Source of the DNA: Camarhynchus parvulus
Taxonomy: Eukaryota > Chordata > Aves > Passeriformes > Thraupidae
NCBI RefSeq assembly: GCF_901933205.1
Contig: NC_044590.1
Span: forward strand, 3,983,501-4,047,500
Direction of reading: 5' to 3'
Length of the DNA: 64,000 bases
Part shown: positions 22,638 through 34,425 of the stretch, in pieces
Layout of the letters: every line of letters starts with the position of its first letter
Numbering within the stretch: position 1 is the stretch's first letter
Program-made: the position numbers and the translations under genes
Notes under the pieces: generated by a model
Databases searched by the model: none
Told to the model about the DNA's origin: nothing
The model's input: only the letters and a program-made list of their open reading frames with translations

Positions 22638-25600
22638 CTCCTGGGGGGATAATGCATGTCCCAAAAAAGGAGCTTAATGAAATTGTTTAGGATATCAAAT
22701 TCAGCATCAGGGATGCTTAGAAAAGCACTTACCCACGGAGTAAGGGCAGCAGAATGCACTAAGCTGTTGTAGAGGTCAAGGTTTAGAATTCCTTCCCTAA
22801 GTTTCATGAAGAGTAAATTAAAAATAGCTATAAAAAGAAAAGTCATGAGGAAACAACTTCAATTTTTTTTGCTTGTTCTGAAGCTGCAAGAAGCTTGTTT
22901 TCATTATTGAATATGTTGTCTAATTAATATAATGAAATGGTATCAAACATTGCAAAATGAGTCCACTGATCTGATAGTTATGAATTATCTAAACCTTCTG
23001 CAAAATATTTATTTACCCTCCATGTAAATATTTCCACTGTAATCACAGGAAAGGTTATTCATGTCTCAAAATTCCCTGAAGGCACAGGGTGAGATTTCCC
23101 AAGCATTTCTCTAGGCTTATTTCCCTATTGGAAAACTAAAATAAGTAGTCAGTTGTCCAGATGTCAGATCTGAGATCACAAGGAAGCATTTCATTGTCAG
23201 GTGCATGATTACATTTAATGTTAATAATCCTACCCAAAACCTCTCTCTGGAGCAAAGGGGAGTTTATTATCCCACTGTTGATCCACAAGGATCTGCTGCT
23301 TCTGCCACTTCTGGACCAAACTGTGCTATAAGAAGCCTCTTTGGGGTAAAAAGAAGGGATTTACAATCTCAACTAAGAAAGCAATTATTGACAGCTTTGC
23401 CATGGATTGCAGGTCAAGTGATTCACCAGTGCCTTCTGCTGTTTTTTATATCCATCTCTAATTATTTCAAGACATAAGAAAAGGAAATAGGGAATGACAC
23501 TCTGTATTTGTAGGAGGATTGAATTTATGAGTGAAGTTAGGAAAGGATATGAGGTTCAGAGTTATTATTTGAAGAGAAAAGTTAGAAAATAAAAAAGAAT
23601 GAAAACTGGCTGGATAGGGTTAAATTTAGTCTCAAAGTTAAATATTTAAACTGAATGAGGTCACGCTCATTAGGCTTTGAACAGGTCATCTCCTGCTTTC
23701 TGTGAGGAGAACAGTGCTGTTCCCTGGTGCTCCAGGGGAAGAATGTGGGCAGAAAGAAACACAGAGACAATGAAATAACAGGGAGAAAGCAGGATTTGCT
23801 GCAGAATAATATTTCCAAATTTCAGAAGCTGCTGATACTCAGGTCAAGAGCCAGGGAAGAAGAAAAAAGGACTCAAAAGCCAAGAAAACTGAAGGCTTTA
23901 TTTCAGGCCTCAAAGCTTGATTTCACTATTTCTGATATTTAAAAAAAAACCTTTTTTTCCCTGTGTGCAGAATTTCAAATGGCTGCTTTTGAAGGTCTAG
24001 TGCCTCTCATTCAATTCAAATTGCAGAGTCAGGCAAAATGTGCACACACCAAAAGAGGCATTCATTGAGGAGAGAGGCAGGGCAGGGGCTCCTGGAGGAA
24101 ATCAGGAGACAGAGCTGGGCCAGCACCAAGGCAGAGCCCCTGGTGAGGAGCATGAGCCCATTCTCCAGCTCCCAGGGCATCACAGAGGCCCAGCTAAAAC
24201 TCTGGTCAGGCCAGGCCCTTCAAATTCAGGGTTTCTCAGTGATGGCCTTGTTGTCTGAGCACATCAAACCCTGCTTGCCATAAAATATGAAGCATTTCCT
24301 GGAGATTTCCAGGAGGAGGTGGGGAGGCAGCAGCGCTCTTCGCTCCCCGTCCCCGTTTGATGCATGCAAGGAATTGCAAAGGAATTGGTTGCATATGCTC
24401 TTTATATTTTCTTTAAGAAAAATAAAGTTATATTAAAAAGAAGCTCTAAAAAGGAGATACCATCAATGCCTTTTTGACAACATTGTGGCCTGCAGTGCAT
24501 TCTTGAGGAGGCAGGAAAAGGAAAAGCCAGGAAAAAGTGAACTGGTTTATACGAGATAAAATTCGGCCTTAAGAAATGAGGTTTAAAAAGCTATTACTTT
24601 TGCAAGTTTCAGTGGAGCTTGGAGTATGTTTATTTTAATTCCTTATCTCAAACACTACAAAAAGAGGAGAATTAAGGGGAACCCTCCCAACCTGCGGTAC
24701 TTCCATTTTCCATTCACTCTTGAGTCCTGCATTTTCCTGATGACAGATGTTGGTTTTGCTGCAGTTCAGTCTTTTTTTTTTACCCTGTACAGATGTGATT
24801 TACTAGATCATAAATCAGTCACTACTTTTGGAATTTCAGCTAACAGATGTCCCCTTTAAAGATTTTAATATAACCACTGTTAACCCACAGATTCTTTTTG
24901 AGGAAATGCCAGTTGCATATAAGAATGCCAATTGGCAGGAATGTGAGTTGAACATTTGACATATTAATAGATTTCTTTTTCTGAGTGAAATCAATTTATT
25001 TTTTATAGAGAAGGCATGGATGCTTTAGTCCTTCATTAGAGCCCCAGCTTGCCGTATCTGTTTGCTTGCAATGATGTCATTAACTAGAAAACAGATGCAC
25101 TCATGAGCATCAGAAATCAATCATGGCTGTTGGCACTTTAATAAACAGCTGCCTTCTTAAATGGTTTGGAATAAACACTGATCATCACCAGCTCTTTCTG
25201 AAGGAAGAGCAGTAGGTTATAAAACTGCTGATTAGAGGAGGGGAAAACCTTGGAATTATAAACTTTAGTGCTTGAAAACCCCTGATTGAGTTATTTAAGA
25301 CTGTCAAAAGATTTACAGAAGAAAATAATTGCAAGATATTGGCTGCTCTGTGCAGTATCAGTCATATGACCGGAGGAATGGTGCCTGATAGATTTTCATA
25401 AACTTTCTTCTTCAGAAATAGATTTTATGCATTAATAAGTCATTTATCAAACTTGAGCAAAGCAGAGCCTTATTACTTCCTTGTGCAGTTCAGAAGGAAT
25501 TTGTTTAAAGATGCCAAATTCCTTTCCTTGCTCTCAGATGCAAACGAAGGGAAAATGTCTTACCCTCCTTCTGCTCAGGAGATGCTTCTGCTTTCAGGGT

Positions 25601-28371
25601 TTTTTTACTACCTGTGCATGGGCCCAAGGATTTACCTTTGAGATAGCAGCTGCAATTCACAAAAGGTACCTGGGAAGAGGCGACCAAATATCAAACAGCA
25701 GCAAAGTGCAATAGCACATCACATTTTTCATACAGCACTCAGATTAGCTTCAACTCCACCTTGCTAAGTAGCTTATCAACAGAAGAGATGTAAGAATAAT
25801 TCTACAGCAACTGCTTCATATGGCTTAGTGACAGAAAAAAGCAGAGATATGTTACAGTAGATGCTGCTGCTGCTGGTAATCTGCTTGTTCTGCTGGGTGT
25901 AACCTGCCCCTCTGTAGCTCCTGTGATTTTGGTGTTCACTCTATTGTGCAATCAGGGCATCATCTGGACCTTTTCCAGTGGCACTGGGCCCTGCTGGTGC
26001 AAATCTTGGCATTGTGGCACAAAGCTCCTTGTGCTTCTTTGTCACAGCACTGCAAAACTGTCTGCACAAGAGATCAGAGCTGAGGAAAGCTGTTTATCTG
26101 CAGCTGGGGTTGTGGCTGTGTGATGCACAGGGACAGGCCCTTCCTGCTGGCTTTGCACTTTGGGATTGTCATCCGTGGCCATGGCTTTGGAGAGCTCGCC
26201 CTGGTGATGATGGAGATAAAATGGCACTCAGGAAAGTCATCCTGGACCCTCTGGGAATTTCACTTATCTCACCCAGAGCACCTATAGAGAAAGGATCCAT
26301 GCTGCACTCTGTTATGAGCAATAACTGCTCCAGTGTGCTCACAAAGGCTATTTGAAACCATATCCTTCCCTCCCAGGCTGTGGATTATTTCACATTTAGG
26401 TCCTGTTACCAAATGGCTCACAGAGATCTATTGAACGATTATTCAGTGGAAACAACATCAGAACCCATCCTTTTCCCCCAGGGTCCTCATCTCTCTCAGC
26501 TCCCTGTCCCTGAGAATTCCACTGAGTCTCTTTCCTTGTTCTCTCTGTGCCACTTGGACTCTGCCAGAGGGACTTTTCTCTCAGATCTTGTGTTCTGTAC
26601 TGCTGCAGCCCTGGCAGCCAGGACAAGGCAAGAGTGAAGTCCTCAGCTTCTTGTTGCATTAAGCAAAGCCAGCACAGGTTGAATTACCAGAGAGTTTTAG
26701 ATTAATCAGAGATTTTAATGGTCATAGATAAACTGGGATTTTAGGGTATGGCATAACAAAATAGGAGAAGATCTGAAAAAATAATGCAAGGAGTGTTAAT
26801 GTTGTGCATTAATTCAACCAGTACTCAGAAAAAAAGGAACCAAACAGAACAAAAACAACCAACCAGATATTAAGGCCCATGGAGCTAACCTGAAGAAGGA
26901 ATACCCCAGAAACATCTTCCCTCTCACCCCCCATTTCCCATGTTTCCTCTACTAAAGGAGCATTACTTGTGGCAATGAGACTTGTCTGGCTGCAGTAGAG
27001 CTGGGCTGTTCTTCTCCTGGGAAGTTATTCACACTTGCAGTGCTGCATGGGAAGAACCCTGGGACCTGCAGCTGCTTGATTTAGTGTGCAGATCTCATCC
27101 TTACATGTACACACGCTGGAAATGTTATTTTGCCCTGTAGTTAATTTTGTGGACAACATCAGGCAAACATTAACAAACCAAAAAAAAACAAAACTCCCCC
27201 CTGCAGGAGCAGAACCTTACTGTGGGAATTCCTGGCACAGCTCACTAATGCCCATGACAGCGGCTGTCGTGCAGTGGGTGACAAGCAAATGCTTTCCTTC
27301 GTTACTGAATATTTAACATTTTGAATCCCACTCCACCTTCCTTTTACAAACTGTCATGTGAATGCTTTGTCTTTCTACTTGTGGCTGTGTAAATGTTCAC
27401 AGGCTGGCTGTGCTGTCTGTCCTGCTGGCCATTGTCCCCACTGCTGACTGCTGTATGCCTCATTTACTCTCCAAGAACTTTGCAATATGTCTTAGAAATC
27501 CACTTAAGATGACAATGCATAGTTTCTAGGTTTCATAGCTCAATACAAAAGCAGTTTATGATCCTGTTTTGTTGCTGCTTGGACCTTGATTCCCCCTAAA
27601 AGCAGCTCTCCAGGAAATGCACAGGGAGCTCATTGTGAGGCCTGTTACTGCTTGGCTGTCTGATAGCACAGGAGAGGCAGTTTAGTGCTGCTCCTGATGG
27701 AAAATAATTTCAAAGGGCAACTTTTCTTGCTGGCTTCTTCAGATCTGCTTGTGAAAACCAGGGCTCTGAATTTCAGGTGGCTCAGAGGGGCACATGAACT
27801 GGTTTTTACCTTTGCCATGTGCCCATGTTATCAGAATGCTAATCTTGCTTTACTACTTTTGATTGTATTGTTTCTCCAGAATGTGATTTTTTCATTGTTA
27901 AGCTGACTGGTGTAGTCTAGAAAATTTCTGTGGCTTATTTTTAAAATAACTCTAGATTTAGGTCTTCTTTTGTGGTCTGGCTGCAAAACCTCAAAGGAGT
28001 TCACAAAGGAAGTTCTGAAGTTCAGGACCAGGTGTTACCTGTGTGTTGAAGCATCCATGGGGGGCAGAAGGTATTTTATGTTTGCTGTTGCTTTTGTGTT
28101 ACAGACCTGCATTTAAACCTGACTTTTAGCAAAAAAATAAGCATGTTTCCTATCCCTAGTCCTAGAACTATTTATGTTGGAATCAGTATAAATATCCTAA
28201 TAATAAAATAAGCATAACTTGCTGTCATTTTGTCTGAGTTGGACAGTGAGCTTCCCTGGATTCCAGGGAGAATGGAGACGAGATTGTGATGTGACTGAGG
28301 GACAAACCTCTTTTTAATGTAGTGAAGTTCAGAGCAGAATTCAGTTTCACAGAGACTTCTGTGCACGAGGA

Positions 28372-28409
28372 GAAGCCAGCAGTGCACTCTGAAGCCAGCA
28401 GTGACATTC
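28372..28409. repeat. 19-bp imperfect tandem duplication
   Basis: GAAGCCAGCAGTG occurs at 28372 and 28391, followed each time by a similar CACTCT / ACATTCT segment. Two copies only. Confidence 0.8.
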
Positions 28410-31400
28410 TGGAGGCTCGGTGGCACTCACAGTTCCAGCTGTGCCCTCTGCCACTGCCCCCACACAGCCCTGGCACTGAGCTGCTTCCAGAGAGGACTGA
28501 GATGGGGAGGGATTGGCTACAGAGCAGTACAGAACACAACGGCTTTCCTTCACCCACTGCCCTTTTTCCATAACCTCCCTCAATGCCTTTGAAAAGTTTT
28601 TACTAAAGACCGACCCAAAACTTCACATCTTTCAACCTTGGAGAGCCCATTCAAATTTTATGACTTCTAGCCTGTATAATAAGCCAGGCTGAATCCTTCT
28701 GCTCAAGAAAGCTGTGGAGCTGAACTCTCACCTTTGGCTCAGATATCTTCCCCTCTGTTTTTTTATTTCATCAGTCAGCAGGGAAGGAATGGAGTATGGA
28801 AATCTGTAGATGACAATCAGCCCACATTTATCTGTGGTACTTGGAGGTGTTTGTCAAGTTGACTAAAACAGGGAAGTTTCTGTCCTAACCCCACCCAGAA
28901 AGAAGCATTCCCTTTTATTAAATCTCCCTTCTTACACTGAGCCTGCAATTCATTCTTGGAGGGTGTTTAGCATGATCCTGGGATGTGCAAAACATTTAAT
29001 TAACCAATTACAGCCTAAAGTTGTTTCTCCCTTTTTCCAAAATGTGTAATTACCTGCATCACTCCTGGTTTTTAAGCCATCTACCTGAGACAGAGAACTG
29101 CTAAAGGATGTATAGGCTAAAGATCAGCTCTGTTGTCACAATAAGGCTGCAGAGATAATTCACAGCAGGGTGTTAAGCAGCCACAGGTACCTGTTCCATT
29201 GAGCCACCAGCTGGGCAGGAGATTTTAGCTCTGTTTAGTTTATCTCACCTGCATCACCATGTTACAGCACCCAAATCAGCAGATAAGTATCAGGCATGGC
29301 TAATTAATGCCTCTGAAGGGTTTCTGTTGACAGGGAGACCACTGTGCGTTTTGCACTCCAGTTTGCTTCAGATGAAACTGCTTGAAGTTTTTTTCATGTC
29401 AGATTTGCTTACCTTTCAGATATGCACAATAAATGTATTTCTCTTTTAGTCTCAGTATTAAACTCCAACCTTTTCCTTGGCACATTAGAGCCACACATCA
29501 GTGGGTGGATGTGCTGAGAAAAAGGTGAATATCCTGTTGTGTTCCTGAGCCCAACATCACTGAGAAACGTGGCCAGACGCTCACAGCTCTGTGTGCACAC
29601 TGAGTGTCACTCATTACATTAATAAACATATTGCATGTGACTGGAAAGAAAGAGAATCTCAGAAATCAGGCCAAGGGCTCCACATTATGAATATTGCAAT
29701 TTCACTAGTCAAATCCAGGTCAAAAGTGGTCAATACAAACATAAATCTCTGCACCTGTCCACAGCATTCTGCTTCTATTCCAGCAGCAAGCAAAGCATTT
29801 TAGATGGAGCAATAAAAATTCCAGTCTGGGTGGTTCTTCTGGGTTGTGCTGCCCTGGATCGCAGCAGCCAAACTCCCAAATTCCTGATTGTGGCTGAGAA
29901 CAGTTTGGACATGCTTTATGAACAAATTCAAAATTCACCATAATGAACTGCAAACCCCACTCCTCTAAATCAGTAAGAAATCATTTGAGAGGTGTCTTTT
30001 TTTTTTATTCTTCCCACAGGAGAAAGTGGCACACTTGATATCAAAAGAGCACTTTGAACTTAGCAGGGTGGCTTTATTCACTCATTGTTCTTTTCCACAA
30101 GCCTGTCCTTCCAAAGCAAGCAATATTGGGGTTTTTTTACATCCATTTATTTTCCTTTTTTTCCTATCCTTATCTCCAACTTTGACTTTCTGGATTTTCA
30201 GCCTGTCCCCACACTCTCCAGTGTGCAAACTGTGGACAGCAAGGCACCTGCTATCAAAGCAAACAGGTTCCCTCACTTCCCACTGTGATATTGGCTTTTT
30301 CTGGCTCCAAAGCTCCTGGTGGTTTTGGAGACAAGAACACACATCCTGCACTCTGTGACTCATCTTCAAAGTCATGTCTGTTGTTCCAAAAGCTTTTAAG
30401 ATGCTTCCTCAAAATACTTTTCTAAAAAAAAGGAAATTCATATCTAATGATCATGAAGTGATTAAACGCAGCAAATGTGTATAAATCCCTGCTTTAAAGT
30501 AGAAGAGAAGGAGGAGAGAAGGCTGGTTTGTGTCCTTTGTACTTACAGCCAAATTTTGGGCCAGGAGAGAGATTTTGGTGGGAAAATGGATTATCTCCCA
30601 GCTCCTTAGATCATGTGATTCACCTTTCAAACATGCACTTCTGGACTTAATTATACCTTATTTCAGCTTCCCCTTCACCTTTTGGCACTGATGTAAAGCA
30701 GGAGGCAGAATTTACTGCTGCTGGAGCTTATTCCCATGACTGCTAATGCTCATAAAGGATAATAATGCAAATTATGAGCTGGGACTCTCCTGGGGTGTGA
30801 ACCAGCAGCAGTTTAGTGAAGTCACCAAAAATGGGACAGTTTGTATCTGCACACAGCCTTGATTTAGGGTGGCAGCAGAAAAAAAAACCCTTGGTACAAC
30901 CAAAACTTTCATTGCAGGCCCTGAAATTTGGCAAATAGGACTCGAGAGTTGCTTTTTGCCCCCTGTATGTAGAATATTTAAGCTGGAAGCGGGAGAAGCA
31001 GAGTCTTGGCTGGTAACTGACCTAACTGAACACTGCTGCAGCACTACAGATTTGATTTTCATGAATGACTGAAATTTTTGTTTGCAAACAGTGGCTTGAA
31101 ATGTATTTTGACAGAGAAGACATTGCTCAGCCTCACTCACTGCAAGTCTGTCTGTGTCAGGTATTTGCATACTCCAGGCTCACTGGACTATGCTTATAAC
31201 TCCCTGTGACTTTACAGTTCTCTACAGAGTAACGGGGCGATGAATTTTTCCTCCTCTCCCCCCCCCCAAATTATGCCATTTTCACAGAACCCCCAGGGAC
31301 TTAAACACCCCAAAACCCCAATAACCCCTTCAGGCTGAAAATGCCAGCCTAAATCCCAAGTCCTTTCCAGGTGGAATACTCCAAACAAGGGAAGTCAGAG

Positions 31401-32231
31401 CCAACACTTCTTACTCTTACACACCTGCAGCTCATTTTCTCACAGGAACTGCTCACCACAAATAGCACAGAGAATGTAATTACATGTAACTTTTTCTATT
31501 ATTTTTCTATTAAGGGATTTCTTAATGCAAAAAAAGTTCCACTTTTTTAATAACGAATGAACAGAGAGATGTCTCAGCATTGAGAGGGGTTTTAATTAGA
31601 AATGCTACCTGTAAGTACGTCTAAACAGCTGGTAGCAGCCATGGAACCCTTCTAATTATAATCATCATTTTGTTTTTCTCTCAGGTAGCTTAGCTCATTA
31701 ATTACTTTTTAAAAAATCAAGTCTAGCATTCAATTCTACTGTGCAATATAAAATTCAAATTAGACTGATATCACTACCAAAATATTATGAGCTGATTTAT
31801 ATTAATGGTATTCCACACACATAAATAACAGTAAGTTATTGTCTATAAATAAATTGGATATAGGAGTCCAAACCTTTGGATTCCCAGAGTTCACCTGTGT
31901 ATAGGAAGTCACTGTCTTAAAAAAGTATTTGTATTATGTATATTTTCAGGGTTTGACCTGTTTTGTAACTTATTCCCATTCCAGATGCAGTGTGGGGCAG
32001 GATAAATTTCATCAGCACAGTGAGCTTAGGCCATGACAAACAGTCCAGGACTCTTTTCATTCCTTGTAATAACATCCTCCATGGACAGTCTCTGTGGTGA
32101 TGAACTTGAATTCCAAAATTGTGATGACTAAAGGAGGTCCAAATTCAGACTGCTAAAAATACAGCTCCTACATTTCTGGTTTACTTTGCTCCTTTATGTC
32201 CAATTGACTTAAATGAGGTCCCAGCAGAAAG

Positions 32232-32279
32232 CTGCTTTCAGTAAGACCCACACAAAACCTCTGCTTTCAGAAAGACCCA
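32232..32279. repeat. Imperfect direct repeat, 29-bp spacing
   Basis: CTGCTTTCAGTAAGACCCA (32232-32250) recurs as CTGCTTTCAGAAAGACCCA (32261-32279) with one mismatch, separated by a 10-bp spacer. Confidence 0.85.
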
Positions 32280-34056
32280 AGGTGCTCACAAAGATGTGCT
32301 GAAAAATGGGAGTGTTTAAAGCTTCCCACCACTCTGCTCACTTTTAGCTGTCCCTGAGCCAGCACACTCATGGTGGAGCCTTTGCCTTGGGCTGCTCTTG
32401 GAGGATTTTGATATGTGTGGGGATGTGAGGTGAGGCTTTCCTTCCTTGGAGGCACCACAGAGCCACAGCTGGGGGTTTCATGGGAAGGAGTGTAGTGATG
32501 TGAAGGAGCCAAACCTCCCTTCTAAGGGTGATGTGCTGTCTCTCCTTTTTTCTGTGCTATATTCAGTCCAGCCCTCATGTAAATAAATGTGTTATCAGGA
32601 TGTCTCTTCCATGAGCCCATTATCTTTACACAGAGCATCTTTGCTTTCAAGTTCAATATTTTCAGAAAGCTCTGCTCCTTCTGGCGCTGTGCTCAAGTTC
32701 CCTTAGTCCCATGAAGAAAACTAACCATGAAAAGTCACTCTACTTCCAGTGACTGCACTGGAATAATTTTGTGCCTTTAAGTTTTTCTTAAAGGAGAAAG
32801 GAATGCAGCACCCTCAGCCCAGCTTCAGCTGCGCAGCCTGTTCTCCAGCTTGGTAAATGTTTACCCTCTCATTTGTTCAACAACAGCTTATTTTCACACT
32901 GTAAACAAAGGCCTTGTGTTTAACAGCATTAATTTGACAGTGCACAGTGTTGGCAACATCCCACTAATGTGTGGTGTTGCTTGGTAAGAGGTGTGTTGAG
33001 CAGCAAAGCTGGATGAAGCTCGAGAAGAAAGATGCAGCAGGATCAGCATCCTTTGACTCTCTGGGTGGATGCAGGTCAGAACTGCTTGGCTCGGAGTCCT
33101 CTGGCTGTTTGCAAACCTCAGTGCATCACAAACAGGGCATGAGCTGAGCAGATCTGAGCACTGAAGTGCCTGGAAGGAGCACTTGGCTCTTTGGGATTTC
33201 TGTTCTGATTTATAAGTAATGGGACAACTGGAAAAATTTGGATTTCCTAAGCACAAAACTCAAAGCACCAATTTGGTTGGGTTTACCTGACTAAACCCTT
33301 AAATAGAATGCTTCAGAGAAGCCTGCATTTTGTGAGTTTACCATATTGCTCCTCAATTTCAGTCTTAAACTAAGCCGCTGTGGAATCAGAAGCCTCTCAC
33401 TGAACCCACAGTTTACTTATTTCAGTCACATTCAGCTGGCATCAATGTTCTTGGAAATCCAGAAGAATTTATGTGGGAGATGGAGTGCTTGCTCTTGAAT
33501 AAACCAGGATAAGAATTACAACTCAGGCTGGAATGTAACGAGAAATGAGGTCTCGGGCTTAGAGCGAGAATGTTCTGAGCTATTTTCTCTTCTCAAGTGC
33601 TTGAAAGAAGTATCATATTAGAGAGGGCAAGTTATTATTGTAAACTTCTTCCAATTCAGTGTGTATAATAGAGATGTCATGGAGGAGATAAACTGTATTT
33701 AATTTTATGTTTGAGTTCTGGTTGTTGGTTGCTATCTCAGGGGGAGGGAGCAGAAGGTTGTTTCTCAAGTCCCTTAGTCTTTAAAAATGTCAGAATTTGA
33801 TGCAGTGCTGGAGACTATGCACAATTTTTGCTCTCCGTGATCCAGAAATGATTGTGTTGTGAAATGCTGAAAGCTTAGGAACTTCAGAATAACTGGAGGT
33901 AGTTGAACTATGAAGTACTGGAGTATGTTGTGCCATAGAGGATTTTACACTGGATTTTATTCGCAGCAATGATGTGGAGAAGTTCTGTCCTGGGCTTGCA
34001 AATCGTGCACGGAGCCGAGGAGCTTTGGGATGGCACCCAAAGAGAGCCCCTGCTCC

Positions 34057-34062
34057 CTTTGT
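34057..34062. repeat. Target-site duplication, left copy, LTR 2
   Basis: CTTTGT just before the LTR. The right copy is CTTTCT at 34699-34704, so five of six bases match. The 6-bp size is the same as for the first LTR. Confidence 0.7.
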
Positions 34063-34136
34063 TGTGGTGGTGATCACAGGGCTCTTAGGATGAGGGAAGA
34101 GATGAGAATGTTGACTCCATGTTTCAGAAGGCTTGA

Positions 34137-34142
34137 TTTATT
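34137..34142 (-). promoter_or_regulatory. LTR polyadenylation signal, inverted
   Basis: TTTATT on the + strand, i.e. AATAAA in LTR orientation, at the position homologous to 17557-17562 and directly downstream (LTR sense) of the AT expansion. Confidence 0.65.
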
Positions 34143-34150
34143 ATGTTACG

Positions 34151-34425
34151 ATATATGTAATTATATATATTATATATAATCATTATATATGATATTAAAT
34201 ATATTATATATTAATAAATATATATTAATATATAATATATTTAATATAATAGTATATTCGCTATTATTAAATTATTATATTATTAAATGAAATTATATAT
34301 TGTATGTTATATGTTATATATTATATATTATATATTATTTATTATTTATTATATATGATTTATTATATATTATTTATTAATATATTATATATTATTTATT
34401 ATTTATTCTATATTATATATATTAC
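34151..34425. repeat. AT-only repeat expansion within the LTR
   Basis: About 275 bp almost wholly of A and T, made of TATATTA, TATA and ATTATTT-type units. The homologous place in the other LTR holds under 30 bp of AT-rich sequence around TATATATC, which looks like the seed. The tract is self-complementary and can form cruciforms or hairpins. It is likely length-variable and hard to sequence. Confidence 0.88.

Larger units (their letters stand above)
22343..34062. other. 12-kb gene-free stretch, unique sequence
   Basis: No supported gene. It contains a CpG-dense hairpin patch (22571-22637), a stretch of somewhat higher GC at 24040-24350 and 25900-26640, a (GCT)4 run near 25863, and small tandem duplications at 28372-28409 and 32232-32279. 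A polypyrimidine tract ending in CACAG at about 30000-30020 looks like a splice acceptor followed by an open frame to 30358, but no donor or recognisable protein supports an exon. Several stretches (such as 25030-25170 and 29240-29340) read like vertebrate conserved non-coding DNA, but this is impression only. Confidence 0.66.

Noticed and set aside
30000..30358. Pyrimidine tract plus CACAG followed by a 110-codon open frame, a possible exon
   Set aside because: The acceptor looks good, but no credible donor follows, the frame runs on into low-complexity Phe/Leu-rich sequence and nothing in the product is recognisable.
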